From Serendipita indica DSM 11827 (taxonomy: Eukaryota; Basidiomycota; Agaricomycetes; Sebacinales; Serendipitaceae), in contig CAJVGD010000010.1 in the NCBI GenBank assembly GCA_910890315.1, forward strand, positions 1,054,001 through 1,118,000: a DNA stretch of 64,000 nt, written 5' to 3'. Numbering within the stretch: the first letter of the stretch is position 1; each line of letters starts with the position of its first letter. A program made the position numbers and the translations under genes. Shown one piece after another: positions 47,440 through 56,878 of this stretch. Below the pieces are notes generated by a model that was not told where the DNA came from, searched no databases, and was given only the letters and a program-made list of their open reading frames with translations.

Positions 47440-47553
47440 TATTAGAGCAGAGTACTCGTGCAGAACTAAGCCGTTGATCATTCCTCGTCAACCCAAGAGA
47501 TCAATTCTGCCGATAAAATAAGCATCCACTTAGTCAAAGGGATCGCGTTACTC
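47440..47553 (-). pseudogene. 5' stub of a Q-type membrane-family gene
   Basis: From ATG 47551-47553 it reads MSNAIPLTKWM, similar to MSTAVPLAQFS of the gene at 50109, and then the similarity fades. The upstream flank (47554-47880) also matches the flank of that gene (51830-52115), including a GC box 97 bases upstream versus 95 there. Only the first exon region remains. Confidence 0.5.
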
Positions 47554-47649
47554 ATAACACTCAAAAGAGAGCTGTTTGTAGGATTGTAGGAGAGTGCGAG
47601 AACCTGCCTTTCTATCTGGTCCAAGGGCTCACTTTCCCATTTCTAATTC

Positions 47650-47662
47650 TCGCGCCCGCGCC
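47650..47662 (-). promoter_or_regulatory. GC box upstream of the Q-type stub
   Basis: Plus-strand TCGCGCCCGCGCC, 97 bases from the stub's ATG. Belongs to the set of GC boxes at 49571, 51924 and 53884. Confidence 0.4.
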
Positions 47663-47883
47663 TGCTCTCAGCCTATCCGATATACGCAAAGAATAATACA
47701 ACATTTCTTCAGCCGATTAAGATACCTTCGGTGTGATGCCCTGGGAAGGTATATACCAGGAGTATCTGGTGTTATGGTAGATGTCCAAGTTACATTATTG
47801 TATATCACAGACTGATTATAGCGCTACGTGAATGCTCTTTAAATAACATTGGCTCTGAACGAATATAATCCATCATAAACAGG

Positions 47884-49514
47884 TTACTGCAGCAGGACGC
47901 ACCGCTGGTAAAGCTGTCGTAACAGAACCAACTCTCTTCCATCGACAGCATAGTCTCTGGCCCAAACCTCTTCTGAAATCACATCTGGATCATCACTCGG
48001 CACATAACCCGCCATCTCAAGCTTTGCCTCCAACTCTTCCGAAATCTCTGCACGATGCATACACGCAAATGTCTCGAGCGCCTGCACAGAAATAGGTGGT
48101 AGGGGTTGATTCGCATTTCTTGATGACCCAGAGGCCGTATGTATCCCGACAGGACCATGATAGGGCGGAGGAGCTTCTCTGCTACCGACGGTCTCTCCTT
48201 GCTCTTCGTCTTCCTGCTGATAATCTGCGTTCTCTGAGAATGTAGATGTTGTCCATGAGATAGTTGATTCCGGATGGATATCCACAACTTCGTCGGCCAC
48301 GCGCCCCCTGGGTGGATCGTCTGTTTGTGACACTGATGGTAGAAACACGTGATCAGACTCTTCTTTAGGCACGGAATCTTCTTCCGTCGAGAGATACTTC
48401 GAGGTATCGATATTCCGCAATGCGCTTGGTAGTCGCATAACCATTGGAGTAAAGATGAGAGAGTCGGATTGCTGTGTCGTTGTCGGGGCAGCCTCTTCAT
48501 GTGAAATATGCATCCTCTCATTTCTAGCGCGTCGTTTGAGGAGGAAGAGGAAGAGCCCCACAAGTCCCAAGAGCGCAAATACACCGACCATTGCTCCTGA
48601 GATAGCTGGTATTAAACCATTCATGCTAGGAGGTGAGTTTGATAGGCTCGGCTGGCTTCCTGGAGATCCTACCGCCGCCGGAATCGAACTCTGTGGACTG
48701 GGATCCCACTCGGGACCGCCGACGATCGAAGAGAGTCGAGTGGAGGTCGATATAGTAGAAGAAGTGAAAGTAGATGTCCGGTTACCCGAGGACAAAGTAG
48801 AGTTAGAGGAAGTGGTAATCGAAGCCAACGCACTGGACGTAGGCGTAGCGAGATCAAAGGTGGCGCCTTTGATATAATAAGAAACAGAAGAGTTCAATGG
48901 ATGGGGCATCGTCAGGTCGATGCTAATGTAGACAAAGCCGAGCGGCGAGTCGCCATAACGTTCTATCAGAGTCGTCCCACTGTGCGAGATTGTAGTCGGC
49001 CAATCATTGCTCTCTTTGAGGGTGGACCAATCTGTTGGCGGAAAGCTGGTAGAATACGTATTTGCACCCGTTGAGCCCACGCGTGAGATCGAGGTAAGAT
49101 TGTATCCACCGGGTAATGCTGAACATCCCCATCGAATTTTGTACGACCAGTTGCTTGAAAGATGAGAAGGGAGTGCTATGGAGAAGGACAAGAGACGTAC
49201 AACGAGAGCTGGGTCGCGTTGCTGTAGCGCGACATGGGAATGGAGAGATTTGCCTCGTATTTCATGCTATATGTCTCGTATGCACCTAGGGGGTTGACCC
49301 ACATATAAAGACAATGTGGAACATCCCCGCACGGCGTTCTGGACATCGTGGTCGTTGAAACTTTTGAGGTCAGCTTTGGGAGTGATAAGGATAAAGGATC
49401 GGACTTACATCGAGCATCGTTTGCGGATATCGTGCCCACCCATACTCCACCATTGATGGCTGCTGAGCCGCCCAGAGCGGGAAACTGCTCGAGGGGGATG
49501 TAAGGTATAGACAT
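47884..49514 (-). CDS. Single-pass membrane family, member 2 (P-type)
   Basis: Starts MSIPYIPLEQFPALGGSAAI (ATG 49512-49514), no signal peptide. Cys motif PCGDVPHCLYMWV; ectodomain NLSIPMSRYSNATQLSL, KIRWGCSALPGGYNLTS, TISHSGTTLIERYGDSPLGF and VSYYIKGATFDL. Then a Thr/Ser stalk, one helix (SGAMVGVFALLGLVGLFLFL) with KRRARNER after it, an acidic tail with APPPYHGPVGI, and the C-terminal module (ISEELEAKLEMAGYVPSDD, EEVWARDYAVDGRELVLL). Two or three short introns in the first 330 bases. Closest relative is the gene at 52117. The positive-inside rule places the tail in the cytosol, so the N-terminus must cross without a cleaved signal, unless an upstream exon was missed. Confidence 0.78.
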
Positions 49515-49570
49515 TGGCGGGATTCAAGATGCCTACACAACGACGAGGGGAGTTGAGTGAGCGTCGGGCT

Positions 49571-49584
49571 CCCGCGCCCGCGCC
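49571..49584 (-). promoter_or_regulatory. GC box upstream of membrane-family member 2
   Basis: Plus-strand CCCGCGCCCGCGCC, 57 bases upstream of the start. The gene at 52117 has the identical box 56 bases upstream (53884-53897). Confidence 0.5.
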
Positions 49585-49599
49585 TGGGACGGAGTGTCG

Positions 49600-50108
49600 G
49601 AGATGGAGAAGGATCCAAATGTGCGCCATGAGTTGCTATCGAAGGTGCACGGTTATGTCTTCGATGGTTTCCCTGTGTAATTGTGTATCATCTGGATGCC
49701 CGAACAAATGCAGTGTCCATGTCGGGTCCAAAGCCAGCGGAGGACAAGGGAAATGCAACTGTAGGGAAGGAGAACGATTTCTGAGGAGATGAGTATGAAA
49801 CGAGCAGCTGAGTGTGGTTTCGTCGAAGTCAAAATGCTCATTAGTCTTCTGGTCTACTCACCTCCATATCATAAACGCAACATGGCAATCTCATCGTGGG
49901 GAAGAGACTATCCCAGTGAAAGAAGTAACAACTTGACTAGTTGAGGCTGTCGACAAGGTCATTTTCTATACCTTTGTAAACCACGGTTCGAACGGTCGAT
50001 CATTAACCAGGAGATAATTTATGCCAATAAGGATAAATATCTATACCTCCGCCGGTACATTCCTATATCTCCTCAATATCTCGCTCGCTAAAAGGACGAA
50101 ACGTGTAC
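49600..50108. other. Intergenic, no gene seen
   Basis: 49600-49640 is similar to 53910-53945, part of the duplicated P-type promoter. The rest shows nothing recognisable. Confidence 0.45.
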
Positions 50109-51829
50109 TCACATCTGGTATAACCGTCTGACCCGTGCGAGCTCCAGCGGTCCAACCCCATATTCCCGCAACCACGCCTCCTCTGGTATATCATCTGGAT
50201 TCTCAGTGGGAAGATAATTCGCGCGTCGCAACTTTGCCTCCAACTCGACCGGGATGAGCGGTCGATATCTCCGCGCGAGTTCTTCTAGCGTCTCCGGTCT
50301 GGAAGAAGAATGCCCAACGAGTCCAAGTCGTGCTCCAGCGGATGTAGTCATGAAATACGGTGGTGGTGGGAGGTCACCTACAGGACTCATAACCGTGGAG
50401 GGAGCTGGTCGCTCAAGGTTCTCCTCTTGATCTAGCTCCGGTTGCCGTCTCGGTGGCGCACGAGACGTCGAGGCCACCATTTCGGATGTCTCGTCACGGT
50501 GAACGCCCAGCTTCTCTCCTCGTGAAGGGTAATGAACTCCGAGTCGAGTCGCATGTTCATCAAGAGGAGAGAAGATGCCTTGTGGAGATAATTCGCCCCC
50601 TCCACGTGAGGGGTCACTGCTTTGCGCAAGAGCGGCGTTGCTGGATTGCTGCTGTCTTCGACGAATAGAAGACGAACTTGCAACCTGGGATCCATCCATG
50701 CTGGAACGACCCGTTTTTTCACGCCCACCTGCCAATTTTATATCCAGTGTAACTGGCTTGTTATCTCGTCTTGACGTTGGGAGCTCCGTGGTAGAGTAGA
50801 CATCATCCTGCACGGACGTGAAGGGAACCACGGATGCACCATCATTCCTCTTCTGTCTCCTCCGCCTAATGAACCAAATTACAACGACCAATGCTATCGC
50901 ACCGAGGAGGGATCCCACCACCCCTGCGATAATAGCGGTCTTCGGCGGTGCAACACCACTCGCCGCACTACCCCCCGAACCAACAGACGCTCCTCCAGAG
51001 GAGAGAGGCGAAGCGCCGCTAGAAAGACCAGGCAAGGCACCCAGCTCCGAATGCAGCCTCGTACTACTCCCCGTAGAACTCCCACTCTGCGAGACTCCAC
51101 TCGTCGAGGACGCCGTAGAGGTCACAGTCGTGGAACCAGAAGACGGCGCGTTGACGATAGGATTCGTGACCTCGAACGTAATGCCCTTGACATAGTATGC
51201 AATATTCGCGCCTGCTTCCACGGGCATCGTTATGCCGATGTACAGAGTGACATATCCAGACTTTGCATCACCGTATCTTTCGGGAGTTACACTTCCCGAA
51301 TGGCCGAATGGACTGGATATCCACGTATTCCTTGTTCGAGTGAGGGCGTTGTAATCGTCCGCAGAGGTATTGTCCATGAAGGACACGCCTCCTATCCCAA
51401 CAGAGGAGTGCGTGCTAATAGAGGTCCCTTGTGAAACCTTTGAAGAGGCCCACTCGATATTGTAAGCCAAATTGCTAGCAGATCCGTCAATAGTGCTCTC
51501 GCTGCCGGTCGAAAAGCAGACGTACAAGTTGACAGAATCGATATTTCCATACTGATCCAGTGGGACGCTAACATTCGCCTGGTAATTGACGGCAAAAGCA
51601 GTGTTCGTCGTCGTCGCGGTCCACGAGAGAAATAAACAACTCGGCACGTCGCTACAAATCGAGCCAGTGAGCGTCGTGTCTATCCAAAATATCAGATTTT
51701 ACATCATTTTTAGTAAATGGACGCACAAGTCGGCTCCGTTGTCGACATGATTGCAATCCAAGCCCCGCCATCTCGCGCAAACGCAGCGGCTTGACTCGAA
51801 AATTGAGCCAAAGGGACCGCAGTGCTCAT
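50109..51829 (-). CDS. Single-pass membrane family, member 3 (Q-type)
   Basis: Starts MSTAVPLAQFSSQAAAFARD (ATG 51827-51829) and a GT-AG intron leads to ICSDVPSCLFLSW. Ectodomain NVSVPLDQYGNIDSVNLY, NLAYNIEWASSKVSQGTS, SGSVTPERYGDAKSGYV and IAYYVKGITFEVTNPI. Then a Ser/Gly stalk, one helix (VVGSLLGAIALVVVIWFI) followed by RRRRQKR, a long basic tail with DLPPPPYFMT, and the C-terminal module (IPVELEAKLRRANYLPTEN, EEAWLREYGVGPLELARV). Closest to the plus-strand gene at 30535. Frame intact over 1.5 kb. PPPPY and PPPY motifs in the tails of this and the other minus-strand members could bind WW domains, which is inference. Confidence 0.78.
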
Positions 51830-51923
51830 AGCACTCGAGAAGGATCTGTTGTACGCTCGTAGAGGGGATGGGAGAGGTTTGCTTTTGCGTGTCCCGTTTA
51901 CAAGGGTGATTCATATCATATTT

Positions 51924-51932
51924 CCCGCGCCC
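51924..51932 (-). promoter_or_regulatory. Short GC box upstream of membrane-family member 3
   Basis: Plus-strand CCCGCGCCC preceded by TTT, 95 bases upstream of the start; shorter than the P-type box. Confidence 0.35.
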
Positions 51933-52116
51933 AATTCCGGCCTCCGCGGCATAGAAATAAATTACATGGGCGGTGTTCTCATTCAATCGTGATAGCTCAG
52001 GAGCAAACTACCCTTCGCAGGGTTGCGCCATGAATATTGATCGTCGTGGTAGGGGTTCAAATTACACTAGTGTACATCACAAACTGGTCTACCCTCACCC
52101 ACAAAGAGATAGTTGG

Positions 52117-53828
52117 TTAAATATCGTTATTCCTAAAGAGACATGAGTCGCGAAGAACATTGTACACCGAGACGTACCTCTGATAAAGACGCCGCAAGAC
52201 CTCCAACTCGCGTGCATCAACAGCATATTCTCTCTCCCAAACCTCGTCCGAAATTGCATCAGGGTCATCACTAGGCAAATAATTCGCCCTCCTGAGCTTC
52301 TGTTCCAACTCTTCCGAAACCTCTGCACGATGCACACGTGCAAAGTCTTCTAGTGTACGCATTGGGAGGGGCAATGGAATGAAGGGGTTCGTATTCCGTC
52401 GTGATGGACCGGGTGCAATCGGTGTCCCCACGGAGCCCCGATAAGGCGGAGGTGCTTCTGTACCGACTACAGAGCCTCCTTGCCTCTCTTCTTCCTGTCG
52501 ATTCTCTGTAGTTTCTGTATGCGAAAGTGATTCAGGTCGAATAGGTACGACGTCGTCCGTTGCGGGCGAGATGGTTGGATTGTCTGCGCGCGAGCCAGAT
52601 GGTAATATAGCATCTTCAGATTCGCTTACAGGCATGAGATTCTCTTCGGTCGTGAGATATGCCGAGGTGTCGGTATTCCACCTCACACTCGGTGGCCGCT
52701 CACCCTTTGGTGCAGGACCGGCAAGGAGCATTGAGTCGGACCTATGCGTCATCGGCGCAAAGCCCTCATCTTCTCCAGTAGGCACCACTTCCTTTCGCCT
52801 ATGTCGTCTGAGAAGGAAGACGAAGAAAGCTATGAGACCCAAGAGCGCAATTACCCCTAGGGTTGCTCCAACGATAGCTGGTGTTAGGTTGGTCTTTCTG
52901 GTTGGTTCGTTTGATGGACTAGATGGGTTCTCTGTCGAGCCTACCGCGGCCTGTGTTGAACTTTCCGAACCAGCGTCCACGCTAGGACCGCCAAGGATGG
53001 AGGAGAATGTGATAGAGGCCGATAGAGTAGACGAAGTGGATGTGGATGTGCGGTTAATCGACGAGGTAGCAGAGCCAGAGCCAGAGCCGGAGCCAGAGCC
53101 AGAGCCGGAACCAGAGCCAGAGGCGATAGGCGTTGACACTGCCGCAACAGACGTAGGCGTGGTGATATCAAATGTGGCCCCTTTGATGTAATACGAAACG
53201 GAAGAATTGAGTGGATGAGGCATCGTCAAGTCGATGCTAATGTAGACAAAACCGAGCGACGAGCTGCCATAGCGTTCTATCGGAGTCGTCCCGCTGTGCG
53301 AAATGGTGGTCGCCCAATCGTCGCTTGCTGTAATGGTGGACCAATCTGTTGAACCAAAGCTGGTCGAATATGAGTTTGCATCGGATGAGCCGACGCGCGA
53401 GTTGGAGGTGAGGTTGTATCCGCCCGGCAATGCTGAGCATCCCCATCGGATCTTATACGACCAGTTACTAGAAGAATCAGCGAGGAAAATCGTAAAGAAG
53501 GAGAGACGTACAATGAGAGCTGGTTCGCGTTGCCGTAGCGCGACATGGGGATGGAGATATTTGCCTCGTATTTCATGCTATACGTCTCATAGGCACCTCT
53601 GGCGTTGACCCACATCCAAAGACAATGTGGAACATCTCCACACGGTGTGGATATGGTCGCTGTTGAATCTTTGCGCACCACAGATTTAGCAATGGATGCC
53701 TATATAAAAAGTCGAGTCTTACATCGTGCATCGTTTGCGGACAATGTTCCCAACCATGCGCCGCCGGTAGTGGCTGCTGAGCCGCTCTGGGCGGGGAATT
53801 GGTCGATGAAGGTGTAGGGTATAGACAT
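52117..53828 (-). CDS. Single-pass membrane family, member 4 (P-type)
   Basis: Starts MSIPYTFIDQFPAQSGSAAT (ATG 53826-53828). Cys motif PCGDVPHCLWMWV; NISIPMSRYGNANQLSLY; ALPGGYNLTSNSRVGSSD; TISHSGTTPIERYGSSSLGF; VSYYIKGATFDITT. The stalk includes a pure Gly-Ser repeat. One helix (IVGATLGVIALLGLIAFFVF), then RRHRRKE, a tail with APPPYRGSVGT, and the C-terminal module (VSEELEQKLRRANYLPSDD, DEVWEREYAVDARELEVL). It ends with about 20 extra residues after the module. Highly similar to the gene at 47884 in ectodomain and promoter, less so in the stalk and tail. Confidence 0.78.
53071..53131. repeat. Gly-Ser microsatellite in stalk region
   Basis: CCAGAG/CCGGAG hexanucleotide run on the plus strand coding about eight Gly-Ser pairs on the minus strand. 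Absent from the P-type sister at 47884, so stalk length evolves by repeat slippage. Confidence 0.85.
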
Positions 53829-53883
53829 TAGGAGGGTCCAAGATGCTGTTGCGACGACTAGGGCCGTGAGCGAACGCCAGATT

Positions 53884-53897
53884 CCCGCGCCCGCGCC
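53884..53897 (-). promoter_or_regulatory. GC box upstream of membrane-family member 4
   Basis: Plus-strand CCCGCGCCCGCGCC, 56 bases upstream of the start; same sequence and spacing as at 49571. Confidence 0.5.
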
Positions 53898-53949
53898 TTG
53901 AATAGAGTGCCGGAGATGGAGCAGTCAAATGGGCGCTATGAGCTGCTTA

Positions 53950-54685
53950 TGAAAGCAATATATACTAATAATGACATTGCGGAATTGTCGATAATCACCA
54001 AAGTCACTATCGACGCCAGGTCCAAAAGAGGCCAGGGCCCACAAGTTCTTTATGGCTGGGAAAGGAACAATTCATTATCTCCGACTGACCGTCCACGCGC
54101 AAATTCTCGGGAATTGTATACCCGCAGTTTATCGTCAAAACGCCCGAGACTGTTTCTCTTGTGTCCATCAATCTCCGTGCCTTGCGCATCAAAGCTTGGA
54201 CCTCTCCATCCCCGTCCAGCCCAGCAAAGCACTACCGTATTATTCTCAGCATCGCTGGGAATCCCCACACTCGTTTTATTACACCCGAAAGCACGCTCAG
54301 CTTCTCCCCGTGCTAGGCCTAATCGGCTATTGCTCAGAAGACGGAGGTAGAAAAAAGCGGGGATCTTGCGCGTGTAGAATATCCAAACAGTCACAAACGA
54401 GCGTTTAGACGATTATTTGGTATGTAGTTTCACCACCACGTCGCTGGTTTCGACGCTCAACTCCCTGCGATTCTCCCCCGCTAGTGGTCTATTTAACGCG
54501 CGTTATACATATTCTGATACTCGGGAATATCTAACAGTTTTGGCACTGCTCTCCCTATTCTACCGTTCTACGACACCCACGAGTCTTCCCACACCCACAG
54601 CCGCCCATTTGCCCAACGCCATTCCCTACAAAACACGCTCATTCTCGTTTCACATCTCTCTTCTCGCCACGTCCTATCCTCCAGC
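53950..54685. other. Intergenic, no gene seen
   Basis: Divergent promoter region. Ends in a C/T-rich leader (about 54630-54683) before the DUF7729 start. Short frames lack recognisable reading. Confidence 0.45.
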
Positions 54686-56188
54686 ATGGAACACGCCTCG
54701 AGCCCTTCGACATCGCGCGACTACCTCACCCCGCCTCGACGGTCCATGTCCAGCTGTGTACCATCAACATCGACTACATCGTCTTCTTCAAGGCGCAGCT
54801 CTTTCGATTCGCTTTACACCCCCACGCCTGTAGATAGCCTCTTGGCCCCACCAACAATTTCAAGACATCTCACTCCTCCTGCCTCACCTTCACCTTTCAT
54901 GGTCGAATTCGGCAAACCACCTAGTATGCACCAGCAGCGGCCCTGTCTCGCTAAACCAGACCCCGTCTCGCTACGGCGGTCGGGTAAATTCCTTCTCCTC
55001 GTCCTCCTTCCAACAGCAGTCATCGTCACCGCTGCAGCAGCATTTGCAACGATTGCAACCTCCGGCCACCAAAGACCGTTACCGGTGCAGAGACTGGCCC
55101 ATGGTGAACTCGACTGGCAAAAGCGATGGTCAAACGACCTAGAGGTTCGACAAAATGTAGACGGGGCAGACGTACCCGTGTTGACGGTAGGCGGACTCGG
55201 AGGAGTCTCGTCAGCTACAAGTTCAGGCTCGGCGAACGACTCTGCCACACCGACAACATCCGCGTCGGCGTCCGTATCAGGGACATTGACGAGCACGACT
55301 TCAACGACACGCGCCTCGGCCCCTGTGATTCCCAGCTCTGTCGTATTGCCTACGCCATTCCCACAGGCCTTTGACAGCACGCTCTCGACAGATTTCACAT
55401 CAGGAACATGTCAAGTGTTCTTTGCAAATCTCACTACGACACTCTCTTTCCGACAATGTCGACCACTCTCCCTCTTAATCCCAACATCGCAAGCCTTTTT
55501 GCAAGTCCAGCTCGATAAAAACCTAACGAGTCTGACGTCGATCATCTACGGCACGTGCAATACCACGCCATCGGAAGACGAATGCGTAGGGCGCATGCTC
55601 GAATTCGAACAAGATATCCGAACAGCGTGCGCACAAGAATTGAGCAGCGGTCATGCGCTCGCGTGGAGCGCATTGAATGGGTTTAGAAACTACAAAATGG
55701 TCAGGGACGCAGGGTGTTTACAAAATGAGCGCACGAATACATACTGCTTTGTCGACGCCGCGGCCGCCCAACCACCCGCGGACATTTACCTCTACCAACT
55801 CCCCATGGGGACTCCTCTCCCTGGCTCGTCCTCGTCTTCGTCTACATCAAGTCGTGCGCAGAGTACGACTGTTGCCAAGATTGCTCGTGATGTCCATATC
55901 CCACGGGACAATGTCTTGTTGGACGCGAGTGGGTTGGCAAAGGGCGTGCAGATTACGCCGTCGTGTAGTGCGTGTTCGCGGAGTGTGATGAGCATCTTTG
56001 CGTCGTATGCCACCAATTCGACATTGCTCATTAGTGAGACGTACCCTTCTGCTTCCCGTGTGCTCAATGGTGCGTGTGGAGATGGGTATGCGCAGTCGAT
56101 CAGCGGTGCGCTTTCGACGGTGGCGACGAGTATGTGGAATGTCGTGTTGGTTGGGCTCGTGGGTATTGGTCTTACGTGGGTCGTGTAA
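54686..56188 (+). CDS. DUF7729-type Cys-rich surface protein
   Basis: Single exon of 500 codons, ATG 54686. Cytosolic Ser/Pro-rich N-terminus, then a signal anchor (KFLLLVLLPTAVIVTAAAAF, about residue 100). Next come a KR site (LDWQKRW), a Thr/Ser region and a conserved domain with FPQAFDSTLSTDFTSGTCQV, FRQCRPLSLLIPTS, IIYGTCNTTPSEDECVG and TYCFVDAAAAQP. It ends in a second Cys block (ITPSCSACSRSVMSIFASYA) and a hydrophobic C-terminal helix (NVVLVGLVGIGLTWVV) with no charged residues after it, as in GPI-anchored proteins. The layout matches fungal DUF7729 proteins; function unknown. The KR site may be a Kex2-type cleavage point that frees the outer part from the anchor. Confidence 0.75.
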   Translation: MEHASSPSTSRDYLTPPRRSMSSCVPSTSTTSSSSRRSSFDSLYTPTPVDSLLAPPTISRHLTPPASPSPFMVEFGKPPSMHQQRPCLAKPDPVSLRRSGKFLLLVLLPTAVIVTAAAAFATIATSGHQRPLPVQRLAHGELDWQKRWSNDLEVRQNVDGADVPVLTVGGLGGVSSATSSGSANDSATPTTSASASVSGTLTSTTSTTRASAPVIPSSVVLPTPFPQAFDSTLSTDFTSGTCQVFFANLTTTLSFRQCRPLSLLIPTSQAFLQVQLDKNLTSLTSIIYGTCNTTPSEDECVGRMLEFEQDIRTACAQELSSGHALAWSALNGFRNYKMVRDAGCLQNERTNTYCFVDAAAAQPPADIYLYQLPMGTPLPGSSSSSSTSSRAQSTTVAKIARDVHIPRDNVLLDASGLAKGVQITPSCSACSRSVMSIFASYATNSTLLISETYPSASRVLNGACGDGYAQSISGALSTVATSMWNVVLVGLVGIGLTWVV

Positions 56189-56878
56189 TACCCTCGTATG
56201 GTGTGTTAGCTTCAGGTATCTTATACACATCCTATTCGTATATCGTCTTTATTCATGTCCTCGCTGTCTTTTGGACAAGCGGGCTATTGGCGGGCGTTAT
56301 CGTTGTTCTAGTGGGTTGCAATGAATGTACTTTACTGGTTTACTGTTCTTTTGGAAGTGAGTAGTCACATACGAACTACGCTCGAAAATGATACGCTCTT
56401 GGGACCTAGCGCATAGCTACCGATCCACAGATCAAAGAATGGTCTACCAAGGCTGGCCGGGCTCCTAGAAGCCAATAGGCAAGAGTTTCCTGGATGCGTT
56501 TTCCTAGCCTTATCAAGGTGACTGACAGGCACAGCGTCAGCGGTTTATAGGTGGGAGCCTTCGTCCAGTAAAGTCTTTCGTTGGACTTTTGGAATGACCG
56601 GGAGAATGAGAAGGAAGTGACTTGAAGCGATCACTCAACGAAGACGCAGATAGGCTTTTGGGCACAAGCCATTTGATATTCAGTTCTCGGTACAGATTCA
56701 TCAGATTTTCTCACGAACCAGCTGCTTGATCGGTTTTTTGCCGCCGAACAACTCCTCCTGAGCGGTCGGGGCTCGCGGAGGAGCCTCTATCGCTAGAAGC
56801 GCTGTCGGTGCAGGCAAAGGTCGATAAAGTACCATTTCACGACCCGACGTCGTGCCTACACCCGTTTCAAACGCCCGC
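56189..56878. other. Intergenic; possible lost tail of the tandem hydrolase
   Basis: On the minus strand, 56878 down to about 56712 reads in another frame as FETGVGTTSGREMVLYRPLP, then LLAIEAPPRAPTAQEELFGG and a stop. This may be the true C-terminus of the gene at 56879 if one base in the GGGG run near 56890 is extra. The rest is empty. Confidence 0.4.
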
